Below, piece by piece: positions 16,583-25,939 of a stretch of 64,000 nucleotides of DNA (position 1 is its first letter; every line of letters begins with the position of its first letter). A model generated the notes under the pieces. It had not been told where the DNA came from. It did no database searches and was given only the letters and a program-made list of their open reading frames with translations. The DNA lies in assembly GCF_002836775.1 (NCBI RefSeq), contig NZ_PJAQ01000068.1, positions 186,001-250,000 on the forward strand, written 5' to 3'. The position numbers and the translations under genes are program-made. This DNA is from Colwellia sp. 12G3 (GTDB taxonomy: Bacteria > Pseudomonadota > Gammaproteobacteria > Enterobacterales > Alteromonadaceae).

Positions 16583-18874
16583 TCATCGTATGAAATTAAG
16601 TGGTCGATCTTTATACATAGGTAAGCATTCAAGTAGTTGTGGGCCGTAACGCTGGGTATTTACTCGCGAGTCTAAAATAACCACTTCACCGTAATCGTTC
16701 TCTGAACGGATTAATCGACCGACACTTTGAATCAGCTTTTGTGAACATAACGGCAATGTTTGCTTAAAAAAACTCGATTCATGCTTAGCCTCTAAGCACA
16801 TAGCTTCATATTTAAACAGTGGTGCCGACATTTGTGGAAAAGGTAATTTAGTAATAACGACACACGTTAAGTACTCTTTGGGTAAATCCACCCCTTCCGA
16901 CAAACCGTCAACACCAAAAAGAATGGAAGCTTTACCGTTATCAATATTATTTTTATGTTGTTTTATTAATTCACTTTTGCTGTAACTATGTTGTCGTAAT
17001 ATCAGCTCTTTTATCGATGCAGAACAGAGTTCATAGGTACTTTCCAATGATTTTTTAGAGGTAAATAAAACCAAAATAGCCTTATGTCTTGACATGAGTT
17101 GCATTAACTGATTTACCACAATAAGGTGATGCTGTGGTGCATTTGGATTGCCAGACTTTATAGGTGTAGTTAGCTGTGCATTGTTATAGTTGAAAGGAGA
17201 TTTAAACAACTTAACAATATTATTGGGGTGTTGCTTATCAATAGAAAGTTCATTGAGAAAGCTGTCACAACGACCTAAGCGCTCTAATGTGGCACTGGTC
17301 AGTACTACAGAATGATACTCTTTAACAAAGTATTCTTGAAAACTGCAACCCACATTAAGTAGGTTGCCATGCAGCTCAAAATGACTCCCATCTTTTTTAC
17401 TTTCAGTACGTGAGATCCAGCGAGCAATTCCCGATGCAACCTTTGCTTCAGGTCTTTCTAACAAAGCGAAACTGGTATAATACGCCAAGCAAGCAAGTGC
17501 TTTTTTTATCTCTTGAAATAAGGTATTTAAACTCATCACTAGCGTATGAAAAAATTTGTCTGATTTGTTTGCGCTATCGCTAAAATAAGCCTGAGTATCC
17601 TCATTGTTTTTTTTACATACTGCTCTTAGTACCTTAAATATACCTCCAAGCTCCACGCCACATTCTTGAATAAGTAATACTAAAGTGCTGTCTATGCTTA
17701 AGGGTGACATTACCCATGAATCTTTATCGTCAAATTGATTGATTTTTCCCCGCAATACATTGAAGTTATTTTTTAAGAAGGAATTTAAGGCAATAACAGC
17801 TTGAGATGCACGCTCACTTCGTTCGATCAGGGGCTTAATCTCCAATTGCATCGCTTGAACGGCCTGATGCTGAGAGCTTTGTTGCGCCGCCCCGATGAAT
17901 TTAGTTATATTTTTCGCCATTGCTGCTGGCTTTTTTAATAACTTTGTCAAACTACCTAAAGAAAATCTTTCCTCATTAGCGTCTCGTAGAACTGACGGAA
18001 AACGATGTGCTTCATCAATAACCAACAGGCTATTGCCAAAACCGCCATCAGAAAAGGTTGAATGTCCCCCTAGCGTGGTAGGCGCTAAAAGTGCATGATT
18101 TGTAATAACAATATCTGCCTTCTGCACTTTACTCCGTTGAATATAAAAAGGGCATACATTGGATTTACTGCATTTTTTACTACCTGGACAATGATTTGTA
18201 TTACGATTAACCATTGAAATAACTTTAGCGCTAAGTGGTTTTACGCTTTTATCTAAATCACCATCAAAAACATTATTTTCAAAGTCATTATGTAGATTGT
18301 TAACACTCTGTTTATCATATGTTGAGAGGGCACTTTGCTCCTCAACATCAGCAAACATATCTTGTTTTTGTGCTACATCACTATTTTCCACAGAGGCTAT
18401 CGCATTAGTCGCTCGAACAGGACAAAAATAATGTCCTGCACCTTTTGCGACTTCAAACGTTAACTCTGGGGCTAAATGCGCAATCAGTTCGGGTAAATCT
18501 TTCTCTTGTAACTGCGTTTGTAGTGCCACTGTATAAGTAGAAATAATAAGTTTCGTATTTTGTTGGCTCAGTAGTGGTAACGCACCCAATACATAACTCA
18601 TGGTTTTACCAATCCCCGTACCGGCTTGAGCTATCAAAGTGTGCTTATTGTAATTAGCACTTGCACACGCTTTTATAATATCTCTTTGGCTGTCACGTGA
18701 CATGAACCCTTGCTTTTTAGTAGCTAAGTCATCATAAAGTTCAATAGCCTTAGCGGCAACATCATTGGCAGAATTACAAACCATACTCGTAATGTTATCG
18801 TTATTGCTTGAACTGCCACATTCACAATTTAGGCCATTGATATTAAAAACATTATTATATTGAGATGAATTCAT
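16583..18874 (-). CDS. DinG-like Fe-S XPD-family helicase
   Basis: 763 aa. Walker A is AQAGTGIGKTMSYVLG and the Walker B box is LLVIDEAHRFP. Motif VI is SVGRLIRSENDYGEVVILDSRV, the DinG/XPD form. Four candidate iron-sulphur cysteines lie between motifs I and II (HYFCPVR, then NHCPGSKKC and NVCPFYI). DinG proteins unwind DNA 5'-3' and resolve R-loops (family knowledge). A CasDinG accessory exists in type IV CRISPR systems, but the cas genes here are type III, so ordinary DinG or an element-borne variant is more likely. The N-terminal ~35 residues are Asn/Ser/Cys-rich and unusual. It is a single-gene unit with palindrome copy 4 upstream. Confidence 0.88.
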   Translation of the reverse strand: MNSSQYNNVFNINGLNCECGSSSNNDNITSMVCNSANDVAAKAIELYDDLATKKQGFMSRDSQRDIIKACASANYNKHTLIAQAGTGIGKTMSYVLGALPLLSQQNTKLIISTYTVALQTQLQEKDLPELIAHLAPELTFEVAKGAGHYFCPVRATNAIASVENSDVAQKQDMFADVEEQSALSTYDKQSVNNLHNDFENNVFDGDLDKSVKPLSAKVISMVNRNTNHCPGSKKCSKSNVCPFYIQRSKVQKADIVITNHALLAPTTLGGHSTFSDGGFGNSLLVIDEAHRFPSVLRDANEERFSLGSLTKLLKKPAAMAKNITKFIGAAQQSSQHQAVQAMQLEIKPLIERSERASQAVIALNSFLKNNFNVLRGKINQFDDKDSWVMSPLSIDSTLVLLIQECGVELGGIFKVLRAVCKKNNEDTQAYFSDSANKSDKFFHTLVMSLNTLFQEIKKALACLAYYTSFALLERPEAKVASGIARWISRTESKKDGSHFELHGNLLNVGCSFQEYFVKEYHSVVLTSATLERLGRCDSFLNELSIDKQHPNNIVKLFKSPFNYNNAQLTTPIKSGNPNAPQHHLIVVNQLMQLMSRHKAILVLFTSKKSLESTYELCSASIKELILRQHSYSKSELIKQHKNNIDNGKASILFGVDGLSEGVDLPKEYLTCVVITKLPFPQMSAPLFKYEAMCLEAKHESSFFKQTLPLCSQKLIQSVGRLIRSENDYGEVVILDSRVNTQRYGPQLLECLPMYKDRPLNFIR

Positions 18875-18988
18875 ATGGACCTATTAAATTTGGAAAAACA
18901 CAAAACCGATATTGAATTACAGGCTACTGCTGTGCAGGCCTCTTTTTCAACCGTAATAAGTATATTGTTTTCGACAGCTTGTAATGTT

Positions 18989-19004
18989 TTAACAAGCTTG
19001 TGAA
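18989..19004. promoter_or_regulatory. Palindrome copy 4 (putative operator)
   Basis: TTAACAAGCTTGTGAA, one mismatch from the perfect palindrome. It lies 114 bp upstream of the dinG-like start and just beyond the end of the primase-like gene. Confidence 0.6.
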
Positions 19005-19011
19005 GGTGCTG

Positions 19012-20118
19012 TCACTTGTAGAGTGACTCGACTAACACATCACCAACTTGTTTATGCAGGACCGATAATCCTTCTAAACATAATAAGTCATTAAAATCTG
19101 TTGGTTTATGCCCTAAACTTGTGAAATGAAACAGTGGGCCACGTACAATGTCATCTTCATTTTTTGCCTTCATCGCCGCTATTCTGCCAACATTACCAAC
19201 CTTGTTTTTCCACACGTCTTCATCACAAAAAATAACAACAGCTTTTGTTATATTTTTTCGTACCGGTAATAAATTATTAGCACTTAACGCGATTCTTATT
19301 TCACCCGGCCACACCAAGGCAAGCGACATACCGGTTACAACGCCTTCACACAACACAATAGGCAATTGAGAAAACTCATCGTTTGCTTTTATATTGATAT
19401 AACTTCCTGAAAAAACGCCTTGTTTTTTTGCAAAGTGGAATTTTTTATCTCCCTTTTCTTGGTTTATTATTTTATGAAAGCCCGTGTGTTGATGTTCATC
19501 ATGATACAGCGGAAACAGCAGTGCATTGGCTGTTCGTTTAACATTTATACGGTCAAGTAAAAGGGTTGTTGCATGAGAGTTTAATCTTGACTCAAGCCAC
19601 ATATCCCTTAACGTTAATGAGATAGCGTTACGGTATTGTGCTTGTAAGTTAATAAAGCGGGATAAACGTTTTTCGTCTTCAAGTGCGTTTGTGGGTGAGG
19701 AGTTAAATATCTGGGCAGCGTTATTGTTAATCATATTTTCTGAAAAAACGTCAAGCTTGTTCGCGCACAACCTAGGAAGTTTTACTGCAGTATTTATGTT
19801 TAAAACTTGCCTTTCTTTTAACCAAGTAGATCCATTAAACACACACGATAAGCCGCCATGTTTAAAGGTAGAAAAACGTAAAAAAGGCCAATATTCACCT
19901 TGAGTAGATTGATTAATATAGAACATAACACTGCATGTTCCTCTGTACTTTTTATGTATCACAGGGACATTAATCCCTTTCAACAACACCCCGCTTGCAG
20001 GAAGTGATAGCAACAAAGCACTTGCATCAACACCTACTTCTTTCGCGATAGCAATAACGTCACTGCTTGCCCGAGCAAGAATAGTCAACGCGTCTGAAGG
20101 AGAATTAACATTGTCCAT
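19012..20118 (-). CDS. Toprim primase-like protein of mobile-element type
   Basis: 368 aa. The C-terminal half carries Toprim features: LPIVLCEGVVTGMSLAL (the catalytic Glu), VVIFCDEDVW (the acidic DxD-type site), and HKPTDFNDLLCLEG, the DFNDL ending common in plasmid and phage primases (family knowledge). No N-terminal CHC2 zinc finger was found; residues 60-120 contain a beta-rich region with a single Cys. With ssb and the DinG-like gene it forms a replication/repair group expected on a plasmid, ICE or phage satellite (inference). It diverges from the cas2-cas1-cas2 genes across a 204-bp gap holding palindrome copy 5. Confidence 0.75.
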   Translation of the reverse strand: MDNVNSPSDALTILARASSDVIAIAKEVGVDASALLLSLPASGVLLKGINVPVIHKKYRGTCSVMFYINQSTQGEYWPFLRFSTFKHGGLSCVFNGSTWLKERQVLNINTAVKLPRLCANKLDVFSENMINNNAAQIFNSSPTNALEDEKRLSRFINLQAQYRNAISLTLRDMWLESRLNSHATTLLLDRINVKRTANALLFPLYHDEHQHTGFHKIINQEKGDKKFHFAKKQGVFSGSYINIKANDEFSQLPIVLCEGVVTGMSLALVWPGEIRIALSANNLLPVRKNITKAVVIFCDEDVWKNKVGNVGRIAAMKAKNEDDIVRGPLFHFTSLGHKPTDFNDLLCLEGLSVLHKQVGDVLVESLYK

Positions 20119-20204
20119 AGTAAATAAATTATCCTTGGCTGCTTAATAACGTAAATTTCAGGAGATACCGATAAATAATACAAAAATAATTGTGCTGGTT
20201 AGGC

Positions 20205-20220
20205 TTCACAAGCTTGTTAA
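20205..20220. promoter_or_regulatory. Palindrome copy 5 (putative operator, divergent promoter)
   Basis: TTCACAAGCTTGTTAA, one mismatch. It lies 86 bp from the primase-like start and 102 bp from the cas2 start, between divergent genes, so it could control both. Confidence 0.6.
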
Positions 20221-20322
20221 ATTTTTCAGGCTGACGGTTTTGTTTATAGTGTATTGGCGCAACCAAAATTTTTTTGTAAATCGAGGTTAAAAGCAAATAT
20301 ATAAATTCATTCGGGAGACATT

Positions 20323-20601
20323 ATGTCGAAAAAACTGTATGTATGTTGTTACGATATAAGCTGTAGTAAACGACGTAACAAGGTATTTAAAACCCTAAAA
20401 AAACATCAGATTGGTGGGCAGTATTCCGCTTATGAATGTTATTTAACTGCCGAACAAAAAATACAATTAGAACAACACTTACTCAGTGTTATTGATGAAA
20501 ACGATACGATAAAACTACAGGTAATTAATAACGTTGAAAATATAATCTGTTTAGGCATTGCGCATATGCCCGTAAATACCAACTACCTCTATTTTGGCTA
20601 A
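20323..20601 (+). CDS. cas2: CRISPR-associated Cas2 (first copy)
   Basis: 92 aa, normal Cas2 length. It begins MSKKLYVCCYDISCSKRRNK, the ferredoxin-fold strand with the conserved Asp of Cas2 (YDI). Cas2 bridges two Cas1 dimers in the spacer-integration complex (family knowledge). Its start is supported by GGGAGA upstream. It lies 31 bp before cas1 in the same direction. The sequence differs greatly from the second Cas2-like protein at 21682, so the two are not a recent duplication. Confidence 0.9.
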   Translation: MSKKLYVCCYDISCSKRRNKVFKTLKKHQIGGQYSAYECYLTAEQKIQLEQHLLSVIDENDTIKLQVINNVENIICLGIAHMPVNTNYLYFG

Positions 20602-20632
20602 CACTCTATAGAGAATAATGTGGAGCACTGTA

Positions 20633-21616
20633 ATGGAAACTATATTTATTGACCGAAAGTCCACTAAACTAAAGTGTAATCAACAACGTCTGTACATTAG
20701 TAAAAGCATAGACAGTGATAAAGAAAACAATACAACCGCTAGTATTCCGTTAAGTCATTTACGCTCGTTAGTGATCAGCTGTGATTGTGAGTTATCATCA
20801 GGCATGTTAAGGCAACTCGCCAAATTTGACGTATCACTCATTTGTTTAAACAACAGAAATCCTGACGCCAGTTTTATAAGTATTAACGAAAGTCACGGGA
20901 ATGTGCTGCGAAGAATGAATCAATATTACTTGCTAAGTTGCCCGAGCTTACGGAGTAGGTTTTCAACCATCATTATTAAACGAAAAATTAGTGCGCAGCG
21001 TACTTTATTGAAAAACATGAGTAATCATTACAAAGCACTTGCAGGTCCCTTATTGTTTGCCTCTAAAACATTAAGTCAGCAACAAATAAAGCTAAACAAG
21101 CCCGAGATGATCGTAAATGAAGTAATGGGGGTAGAAGGCTACGCATCTAAAGTTTACTTTCAAGCCTACAAGCGTATTTTTTCTGCAAACTTGCTATTTA
21201 CCAAGCGCACAAAACGTCCTCCTGAAGATCCCGTCAATGTAATCTTATCACTGAGTTATACTTTATTGTATTACGAAGCACAGCGTGCGTGCCATGGGCA
21301 AAGCCTAGACCCTATGATACCTATATTACACTCTACCAGCTATGGTAGAGCTTCACTTGCTTGTGACCTGCAAGAATGTTTACGGCCCGATATAGATTAT
21401 TGGGTATGGCGACTTTTTCAACAACGGATATTGCGCTTAGATCACTTTACCCTGGTCGACTCGGCCTGTATTTTAAACAAATCTGGACGAAAACACTATT
21501 ACAACGCCCTACCCGAGGTAATGACGTTGTGGCGTAATAAACTACGAAAACATGCAATGTTTTTAGTGAAAATTATTGATAACACCCCTAACTTTAATCA
21601 AACAGAACGTTACTAA
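20633..21616 (+). CDS. cas1: CRISPR-associated Cas1 integrase
   Basis: 327 aa from the ATG at 20633 (METIFIDRK), chosen over 20618 because GGAG lies 8 nt upstream and Cas1 proteins typically begin this way. Catalytic elements are visible: NEVMGVEGYASKVYF (Glu), LDPMIPILHSTSYGRASL (His) and ACDLQECLRP (the Asp/Glu region). The usual GFLH block reads PILH here. Cas1 integrates new spacers at the leader end (family knowledge). It lies directly before the second cas2 and the array leader, consistent with the array growing from its left end. Confidence 0.93.
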   Translation: METIFIDRKSTKLKCNQQRLYISKSIDSDKENNTTASIPLSHLRSLVISCDCELSSGMLRQLAKFDVSLICLNNRNPDASFISINESHGNVLRRMNQYYLLSCPSLRSRFSTIIIKRKISAQRTLLKNMSNHYKALAGPLLFASKTLSQQQIKLNKPEMIVNEVMGVEGYASKVYFQAYKRIFSANLLFTKRTKRPPEDPVNVILSLSYTLLYYEAQRACHGQSLDPMIPILHSTSYGRASLACDLQECLRPDIDYWVWRLFQQRILRLDHFTLVDSACILNKSGRKHYYNALPEVMTLWRNKLRKHAMFLVKIIDNTPNFNQTERY

Positions 21617-21681
21617 CAACCTTTGGCAAAGATAATAATTACCGTTGTTACTCTTATAGCGTTTAATAATAAGGACCGAAA

Positions 21682-21957
21682 ATGCCGCAATCATACTTAA
21701 TATGTTACGACATACGTAATCCAAAGCGATTACAAAAAGTTCATAAGGTTATTATTCACTATGGTGTGCTTTTACAATTCTCAGTGTATTACGGTTTAAT
21801 GGAGCAACATACCTTAAAAGAAATGGTAGATAAATTAATCACCATTATTAATGATAAAGAAGATGATATTCGCATTTATCCAATACACGGTTCTACCCTT
21901 GAAAACTGGCCTAAAGAAGGGTTTAGCGGCAATGATAAATTTTTATTATTAAACTAA
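21682..21957 (+). CDS. cas2: CRISPR-associated Cas2 (second, divergent copy)
   Basis: 91 aa, beginning MPQSYLICYDIRNPKRLQKV, with the Cas2 YDI...K signature and a FSVYYG strand matching the second ferredoxin repeat. It has only distant similarity to the Cas2 at 20323. Its ATG follows a clear AAGGACC box. A cas2-cas1-cas2 arrangement suggests either a heteromeric Cas2 pair or a redundant, specialised copy (inference). Confidence 0.88.
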   Translation: MPQSYLICYDIRNPKRLQKVHKVIIHYGVLLQFSVYYGLMEQHTLKEMVDKLITIINDKEDDIRIYPIHGSTLENWPKEGFSGNDKFLLLN

Positions 21958-22135
21958 CGGAATACATTGAAAAACATTAGCAAATTTAATAAGATAATTA
22001 GGTTATGTCGATATACGTTTATGGATTTTATAGATGGTAAAAAACAAAGGTTTTCCCACCAACTTTGCACTAACAATTAAAAATTGTGAGGCTGTTTTTA
22101 ATTGTATGAAAAGTATAACTAAATACAACCATACC
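21958..22135 (+). promoter_or_regulatory. CRISPR leader
   Basis: 178 bp of AT-rich sequence between the second cas2 and the first repeat. It holds a perfect 10-bp inverted repeat, CAATTAAAAA / TTTTTAATTG, at 22074-22104 with an 11-nt loop, about 30 bp before the first repeat. Leaders carry the array promoter and spacer-integration signals (family knowledge). The leader assignment rests on adjacency to cas1/cas2 and on repeat decay at the opposite end. Confidence 0.75.
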
Positions 22136-25100
22136 GTCATAACAAAGCCCTGTTTATAAAGGGATTAAGACAACTCATCAGCTACAGTGCCTATGAATTC
22201 ATTCTGTCATAACAAAGCCCTGTTTATAAAGGGATTAAGACAACTCACCACGCCAAATTACTTCAAGTACTGAGTCATAACAAAGCCCTGTTTATAAAGG
22301 GATTAAGACCGTTTTACTTGTACAGCTTTCAGTGATGTAGCTAGGTCATAACAAAGCCCTGTTTATAAAGGGATTAAGACTGGTGCAACGTAGCCATAAA
22401 CAAGCCAATTATGTCATAACAAAGCCCTGTTTATAAAGGGATTAAGACGATAAACTACAGTTAGTGCTGCAACCTACTACGTCATAACAAAGCCCTGTTT
22501 ATAAAGGGATTAAGACCTATCTTACGTTCTGCTGTTACTTCAGCTACTAAGTCATAACAAAGCCCTGTTTATAAAGGGATTAAGACAGGCTAATGCCGCT
22601 GGCTAGTCTGTGCTCCCGTCATAACAAAGCCCTGTTTATAAAGGGATTAAGACGTCTAGACCTGAGTCTAGTATGTCGATGGCTTTGAGTCATAACAAAG
22701 CCCTGTTTATAAAGGGATTAAGACTGCTGATGCTAGGTTGTTGGCTGATGAGAAGGTCATAACAAAGCCCTGTTTATAAAGGGATTAAGACCAGAATCAA
22801 GATTCTTGTAAATAGGTTCTTCGTCATAACAAAGCCCTGTTTATAAAGGGATTAAGACCTAGTGATGAAGGCGAAGAACATTGCGAATGATTTGTCATAA
22901 CAAAGCCCTGTTTATAAAGGGATTAAGACCTCAACAATTTGTGAAACAAGTTTCTTCTGTGGTCATAACAAAGCCCTGTTTATAAAGGGATTAAGACCAG
23001 CACGAAGAAGTGTTCTAACACGCTTCATGTCATAACAAAGCCCTGTTTATAAAGGGATTAAGACTTGTTAATAGTACCTGGTACATAATCGCTATAAGTC
23101 ATAACAAAGCCCTGTTTATAAAGGGATTAAGACATGATGGCTAAGTCTTCTAACTAAATCGTTATACGTCATAACAAAGCCCTGTTTATAAAGGGATTAA
23201 GACGGTAGCCGTAGCAGCTTCGAGAGCTTGGGCTAGGTCATAACAAAGCCCTGTTTATAAAGGGATTAAGACTTTGTAGGTAAGTTTGGTAACGTTGCTT
23301 CAATGTCATAACAAAGCCCTGTTTATAAAGGGATTAAGACGACGAATATCTTTTGTTACTGGTGCGCCGTTACGTCATAACAAAGCCCTGTTTATAAAGG
23401 GATTAAGACAAACCCTCGGCATCACGTAAATTTGCCCAGCGTCATAACAAAGCCCTGTTTATAAAGGGATTAAGACCAGCATGAACGTTGATGAATGCTG
23501 CTGCTTTGTCATAACAAAGCCCTGTTTATAAAGGGATTAAGACTACATAATACCAGTAGCTAATTGGTACATTAAGTCATAACAAAGCCCTGTTTATAAA
23601 GGGATTAAGACATATGGTCGGGTGTATCGGGTGTTGTCTGGTAGTCATAACAAAGCCCTGTTTATAAAGGGATTAAGACAGCTTCGAGAGCTTGGGCTAG
23701 GTTGTTAGCTGTCATAACAAAGCCCTGTTTATAAAGGGATTAAGACAAACCAATGTTAGAGGTAGCAAGGGCAAGAGCGTCATAACAAAGCCCTGTTTAT
23801 AAAGGGATTAAGGCTGGTATGTTTACCTGATTAACGCGTTTAACGTCGTCATAACAAAGCCCTGTTTATAAAGGGATTAAGACAACTAAATAACCAGTAG
23901 TTAAAGATTTTTCGTTGTCATAACAAAGCCCTGTTTATAAAGGGATTAAGACCAGCTGTAATTTTAGACATGAAATTCTCCTTAGTCATAACAAAGCCCT
24001 GTTTATAAAGGGATTAAGACTACTTTGTTACCTGATGCTATCATCATGGTAGTCATAACAAAGCCCTGTTTATAAAGGGATTAAGACTTCCAGTTTAGCT
24101 AGACGCTGTTTGTTTTCTTCAGTCATAACAAAGCCCTGTTTATAAAGGGATTAAGACTTCCAGTTTAGCTAGACGCTGTTTGTTTTCTTCAGTCATAACA
24201 AAGCCCTGTTTATAAAGGGATTAAGACTTAAATATTAACGCTAAAATCTCACCAGTATCTGTCATAACAAAGCCCTGTTTATAAAGGGATTAAGACTTGA
24301 GTCGAGTGCCACCTGCTAGTCTGTGTTCCGTCATAACAAAGCCCTGTTTATAAAGGGATTAAGACCCTTGTATCTATTGCAGCAGTTTCTATCAACGTCA
24401 TAACAAAGCCCTGTTTATAAAGGGATTAAGACATTTCCAAATCAGTCATTGGACGAGTGTTATAGGTCATAACAAAGCCCTGTTTATAAAGGGATTAAGA
24501 CATATGATTATTAGCTCACTTCTCACGCTCACTTGTCATAACAAAGCCCTGTTTATAAAGGGATTAAGACTAGTACAGAACGGAACACGTTTGGTAGCTT
24601 TAAGTCATAACAAAGCCCTATTTATAAAGGGATTAAGACTCACTGACTTGATGCAGTTGTTCATGATGGTTGTCATAACAAAGCCCTGTTTATAAAGGGA
24701 TTAAGACTTCATCGGCATCTGTTATGCAATGGAAGTAAGTCATAACAAAGCCCTGTTTATAAAGGGATTAAGACTACTATTTACTTCTTCCAGTTCAATG
24801 CACGTTGTCATAACAAAGCCCTGTTTATAAAGGGATTAAGACATGGATGTAGATTGATATGCCCATGATGGTTATCGTCATAACAAAGCCCTGTTTATAA
24901 AGGGATTAAGACAGTGATGAAGGCGAAGAACATTGCGAATGATTTGTCATAACAAAGCCCTGTTTATAAAGGGATTAAGACTTGTTGTACATGCCATATG
25001 ACATGTCACTGTTGGTCATAACAAAGCCCTGTTTATAAAGGGATTAAGACGTATAATAATTCAATCATGGATTGTACTCCGATGTCATAACAAAGCCCTG

Positions 25101-25531
25101 TTTATAAAGGGATTAAGACTTCAGCTGCTAGGCATGTTGTGCTTAGTGCTGGTCATAACAAAGCCCTGTTTATAAAGGGATTAAGACGGGGAAGCTATCC
25201 CCTTTAGACAGTTGTAAGCAGTCATAACAAAGCCCTGTTTATAAAGGGATTAAGACTTTTATCAATACTGCTCATGGTTCTACCCTATGGTCATAACAAA
25301 GCCCTGTTTATAAAGGGATTAAGACGTTGTGCTTAGTGCTGAGAACACTGCCTTTATAGGTCATAACAAAGCCCTGTTTATAAAGGGATTAAGACTGATA
25401 CTGCTAGCTCTATTTCTTTAGACATTATTCATAACAAAGCCCTGTTTATAAAGGGATTAAGACTTACCACTTGAAGTCTTTGAGGCCTTCGTTAGGTCAT
25501 AACAAAGCCCTGTTTATAAAGGGATTAAGAG
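22136..25531 (+). CRISPR. CRISPR array, 50 repeats and 49 spacers
   Basis: I counted 50 copies of a 36-bp repeat (first at 22136-22171, starting GTCATAACAAAGCCC and ending GGGATTAAGAC) separated by spacers of 31-35 bp. CCCT/AGGG within the repeat can form a short 4-bp stem. The final eight bases, ATTAAGAC, resemble the type III 5' handle (ATTGAAAC type). Variants: repeat 25 (23779) ends AAGGC, repeat 37 (24604) has CCCTATTT, repeat 49 (25428) begins TTC, and repeat 50 (25496-25531) ends AAGAG. Degeneration at the right end and cas1/cas2 on the left put the leader left and transcription rightwards. Spacers 29 and 30 are identical; spacers 11 and 41 share 33 bases. Confidence 0.97.
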
Positions 25532-25639
25532 AAGAATATGAACAGGGCTGATAAAGGCAGATTAGTATAATTCCTTTATACAAATTTTTTATAAAAGCTA
25601 AAATACCCGAACAACATTACACGACCTCTGGAGGGTTAT

Positions 25640-25939
25640 ATGGGTGAACGAAGATTAGATTTAGTAGCGAAGACATCTGGCGTAAGCCTCAAGAATGTAT
25701 GCAAAGTGATAGCCTCTTTACAGCTAGTAGGTGATTGGTCAGGCAATACGCTTGAGGAGCTTGTGTACCAAGACCAACTAGACACCTCACCACCTGAGCC
25801 TAAGCAGGTAGCTGAAGTAGAAGCACAGTACGATTCCATGGTGAAATACTTCGATGATCGGGGCAGCCGTGACATTGTGGTATCGGTGCGTAAACTAAAA
25901 GGTAGCAAGTTCATAGTCATAACACCACCTTGCTTATAA
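25640..25939 (+). CDS. Captured reading frame inside the array tail, probably phage-derived
   Basis: 99 codons within a 384-bp segment (25532-25915) that lies where a spacer should be. The ATG has an excellent ribosome site (GGAGGG). The segment is visibly richer in G and C than its flanks. The N-terminus (DLVAKTSGVSLKNVCKVIA) loosely resembles the HU-type or HTH helical pattern; the rest is acidic and not recognised. The last seven residues and stop are encoded by a decayed CRISPR repeat (25916 onward), so the frame runs into the repeat and is probably the 5' part of a truncated gene. Whether it is expressed is unknown. Confidence 0.5.
   Translation: MGERRLDLVAKTSGVSLKNVCKVIASLQLVGDWSGNTLEELVYQDQLDTSPPEPKQVAEVEAQYDSMVKYFDDRGSRDIVVSVRKLKGSKFIVITPPCL

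Noticed and set aside
16583-18874. Type IV CRISPR CasDinG
   Set aside because: The cas genes nearby are Cas10, Csx10, Csx19 and other type III RAMPs; no csf1-type gene is present, so DinG is more likely part of the DNA-maintenance set.
24504-24695. Plus-strand frame of 63 codons within the array
   Set aside because: It is made of CRISPR repeats and spacers read in one frame and has no ribosome site; it is a chance product of the repeat.
25636-25920. Minus-strand frame opposite the captured reading frame
   Set aside because: The plus-strand frame has a strong ribosome site; the minus-strand translation is Ser/Thr-rich with no start signal, so it is a shadow.
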